Assembly: GCA_034519525.1 (NCBI GenBank)
Contig: JAXHOJ010000046.1
Coordinates: 1 to 64,000, forward strand
Origin: Gemmobacter sp034519525
GTDB taxonomy: Bacteria; Pseudomonadota; Alphaproteobacteria; Rhodobacterales; Rhodobacteraceae
Length of the DNA stretch: 64,000 nt
Reading direction: 5' to 3'
The notes under the pieces were generated by a model. The model saw nothing but the letters and a program-made list of their open reading frames with translations. It ran no database searches and was not told where the DNA came from. Position 1 is the first letter of the stretch. Every line of letters starts with the position of its first letter. The translations under genes and the position numbers were made by a program. Below are positions 62,084-64,000 of this stretch, one piece after another.

Positions 62084-63756
62084 GCACCAACCGCCTGATC
62101 TATCTGCCCCTTGGCGGCGCCGGCGAGATCGGCATGAACGCCTATGTCTATGGTTATGGGCCGGAAGATCGGGAACGGCTGATCGTCGTGGATCTGGGCG
62201 TGACCTTCGGGGATATGGAATCCTCGCCCGGGATCGACCTCATCATGGCGGATATGCGTTGGCTGGTCGAACGGGCTGACCGGATCGAGGCGATCTTCAT
62301 CACCCATGCCCATGAAGACCATATCGGCGCGCTGGGGCATCTGTGGCCCATGCTGCAGAAGCGGGTCTATGCCCGCCGCTTTACCGCCGCCATCGGCCGT
62401 CTGAAATTTGAAGAGCAGGGCCATCCGCTGGAAATGATCCAGACGGTGGAACCGCGCCCTGCCGTGATCGAGGCGGGGCCGTTCAAGGTGCAATTCGTGC
62501 CTGTGGCCCATTCGATCCCTGAAAGTTCGGCCCTGGTGATCGACACGCCGGCAGGGCGGATCGTTCATTCCGGGGATTTCAAGCTGGATGCCTCGCCCAT
62601 CGTGGGCGAGCCCTGGTCCGAGGAAACCTTCCGCCAGATCGCGGCGGAACGCCCGGTCAAGGTGCTGATGTGTGACAGCACGAACGTCTTTACCCCGCAT
62701 CCGGGCCGGTCTGAGGCCACTTTGGCCGATCCGATCCACGGGCTGATCGCCAATGCCGGCGGCATGGTTGTGGCAACCACTTTCGCCTCGAATGTGGCGC
62801 GGCTGAAAACCCTGGCCGAGGCCGGGCGCGCGGCAGGCCGCACCGTCTGCCTTCTGGGGCGGGCGATGCAGCGCATGGTCAAGGTGGCGGGGGAAACCGG
62901 CGTGCTGACCGGCTTCCCGCCCACCGTGCCGGTGGAGCAGGCGGCCGAGATTTCGCGGCAGAACCTGATGCTGATCGTCACCGGCAGCCAGGGCGAACGC
63001 CGCGCCGCCACCGCGCAGCTGAGCCGGGGCAAATATCTGGGGATGGAGATGAAAGAGGGCGACATGTTCCTGTTTTCATCCAAAACCATTCCGGGCAACG
63101 AACGCGGTGTGCTGCGCATCTGGAATGCGCTGTCGGAAATGGGCGTGGATGTGGTGGATGATACCAATGGCCGCTACCATGTCTCGGGCCATGCCAACCG
63201 CCCGGATCTGGAAAAGATGCACGAGGTTCTGCAGCCCAAGATCCTGATCCCGATGCATGGCGAACACCGCCATCTGCGCGAACATGCCAAACTGGGCGCG
63301 GCGCGTGGCATTGCCACCGAAGTTGCGACCAACGGCATGATGATTGATCTGACCGGCGATGTGCCCGAAGTGGCCGAATATATCGACACCGGAAGGGTTT
63401 ATCTGGATGGGTCCACGCTGATCGGGGCGATGGATGGTGTGGTGCGCGACCGTATCCGCATGGCGCTGAACGGCCATGCCGTGGCGACCGTCATCCTGGA
63501 TGAACAGGACGAGCCGCTGGGCGAAGCCTGGGTGGAGCTGATGGGGCTGCCCACTGCCGGCAAACGCGGCACCGCCCTGGCCGAGATGATGGAGGCGGGG
63601 GTGAACGATCTGCTGGCCACCGCCCCGGTCAAGGTGCTGCGCGATGATGACAAGCTGGAAGAGGCCATCCGCCGCGTGCTGCGTCAGGTGGCGATCGAGG
63701 AAATCGGCAAGAAGCCGGAAACCACGATCATCGTCTCGCGGCTGATCGAGGAATAA
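62080..63756 (+). CDS. rnj: Ribonuclease J
   Basis: This 558-residue metallo-beta-lactamase/beta-CASP nuclease takes part in RNA processing and decay. The metal site FITHAHEDHIGALGHLWP, the core motif VHSGDFKLD and beta-CASP motifs MCDSTNVFT, SGHANRPDLEKMHEVLQPK and PMHGEHRHLREHAKL are visible. It is the last gene of the chain after nuoN, ends in a strong terminator, and is translationally coupled to coaX. Confidence 0.95.
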   Translation: MSTNRLIYLPLGGAGEIGMNAYVYGYGPEDRERLIVVDLGVTFGDMESSPGIDLIMADMRWLVERADRIEAIFITHAHEDHIGALGHLWPMLQKRVYARRFTAAIGRLKFEEQGHPLEMIQTVEPRPAVIEAGPFKVQFVPVAHSIPESSALVIDTPAGRIVHSGDFKLDASPIVGEPWSEETFRQIAAERPVKVLMCDSTNVFTPHPGRSEATLADPIHGLIANAGGMVVATTFASNVARLKTLAEAGRAAGRTVCLLGRAMQRMVKVAGETGVLTGFPPTVPVEQAAEISRQNLMLIVTGSQGERRAATAQLSRGKYLGMEMKEGDMFLFSSKTIPGNERGVLRIWNALSEMGVDVVDDTNGRYHVSGHANRPDLEKMHEVLQPKILIPMHGEHRHLREHAKLGAARGIATEVATNGMMIDLTGDVPEVAEYIDTGRVYLDGSTLIGAMDGVVRDRIRMALNGHAVATVILDEQDEPLGEAWVELMGLPTAGKRGTALAEMMEAGVNDLLATAPVKVLRDDDKLEEAIRRVLRQVAIEEIGKKPETTIIVSRLIEE

Positions 63757-63759
63757 GGA

Positions 63760-64000
63760 TCAGGGCGTGGCGGCTGCCGCCACGCCCTGTTTTGGCAGCG
63801 TCCAGACCTTGCCCGCCGCCAGTGTCTGCCAGTCGCCCGCGTGGCCATCGGGCCAGATCACCCGTACCTCTGCGCTACTGGCTGCGCCCAGCCCAAAGTG
63901 ATGCGGCACCATCTGCCCCGAGGCATGGCCGCCGCCCAGCGTGATCTCGCGCCGTTGCATCCCGGCCTCTGTCCGCAGTTCCACCCAGCCATTCACTGCA
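63760..64000 (-). CDS. C-terminal part of a CRTAC1/ASPIC-UnbV domain protein, cut by the window edge
   Basis: The last 80 or so residues are readable: NGWVELRTEAGMQRREITLG, HHFGLGAASSAEVRVIWPDG and the end LPKQGVAAAATP. This is the ASPIC/UnbV domain found at the C-terminus of secreted FG-GAP (CRTAC1) proteins. The N-terminus lies beyond 64000. It is convergent with rnj, and its stop lies 3 bases from the rnj stop. Its last codons contain the rnj terminator. Confidence 0.7.
   Translation of the reverse strand, partial: AVNGWVELRTEAGMQRREITLGGGHASGQMVPHHFGLGAASSAEVRVIWPDGHAGDWQTLAAGKVWTLPKQGVAAAATP
63761..63793 (+). terminator. Rho-independent terminator of rnj inside a coding end
   Basis: CAGGGCGTGGCGGC and GCCGCCACGCCCTG are exact complements over 14 bases with one base between, so at least 12 pairs form around a 5-base loop. 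TTTT follows. It starts 4 bases after the rnj stop codon and lies within the final codons of the convergent CRTAC1-type gene. Confidence 0.85.

Overview
The window looks like a piece of an alphaproteobacterial chromosome, most likely Rhodobacteraceae (Rhodobacter/Gemmobacter/Tabrizicola-like). The basis is high GC with strong third-position GC bias, a complete 14-subunit nuo operon with the extra reading frames typical of that family (a DUF5337 membrane protein, a carboxymuconolactone-decarboxylase-like protein, lipoproteins), and birA-coaX-rnj directly behind nuoN. No rRNA, tRNA, CRISPR array, transposase or prophage gene was recognised.

Layout. 1-6.7 kb: a zinc-type butanediol dehydrogenase and a flavin monooxygenase with an NTF2-like N-terminus, a secreted RTX protein, a DUF305 protein behind a copper-type (CueR/HmrR) promoter, and a class-I amidotransferase-fold hydrolase. 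6.7-14.6 kb: L,D-transpeptidase, kynureninase, an isoprenylcysteine-methyltransferase-like membrane protein, pntAB transhydrogenase, and a DUF3422 membrane protein. 14.6-24.5 kb: a five-gene peptide-type ABC transporter on the minus strand, divergent from an ArgE-like deacylase, a DAO-family FAD oxidoreductase and an M20 amidohydrolase. Together these suggest uptake and deacylation/oxidation of peptides or N-acyl amino acids. A perfect palindrome lies between the two divergent arms. 24.6-27.5 kb: a Crp/Fnr regulator, a small degenerate receiver protein, moaA and a lipoprotein.

27.6-34.7 kb: a tightly overlapping glmU-glmS-PPOX-alkD operon (minus), diverging from an HAD phosphatase and a DegT/DnrJ aminotransferase; then creA. 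34.8-42.8 kb: leucine/isovalerate catabolism (ivd, mccB, mccA, a GST, hmgL and a methylglutaconyl-CoA hydratase), with ompW in the opposite direction behind an FNR-type box. 43.0-63.8 kb: nuoA-N with accessory genes (including a sulfotransferase between nuoC and nuoD), followed by birA, coaX and rnj. The window ends in the 3' part of a CRTAC1-type gene.

A major caution is that many genes are split by one-base insertions or deletions, including normally essential ones (nuoB, nuoE, nuoG, nuoL, nuoM). The breaks cluster at about 18.9-26.3, 38.1-42.7 and 47.1-52.1 kb, while long stretches between are clean. This pattern fits consensus errors better than pseudogenes. I give such genes as single CDS entries spanning the reconstructed reading frame and say where the frame breaks.

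A second theme is a short repeated intergenic element (core TCTTGGCnnAAATACCCTC plus a G-run), found six times at the 3' ends of genes and usually joined to GC-rich hairpins.
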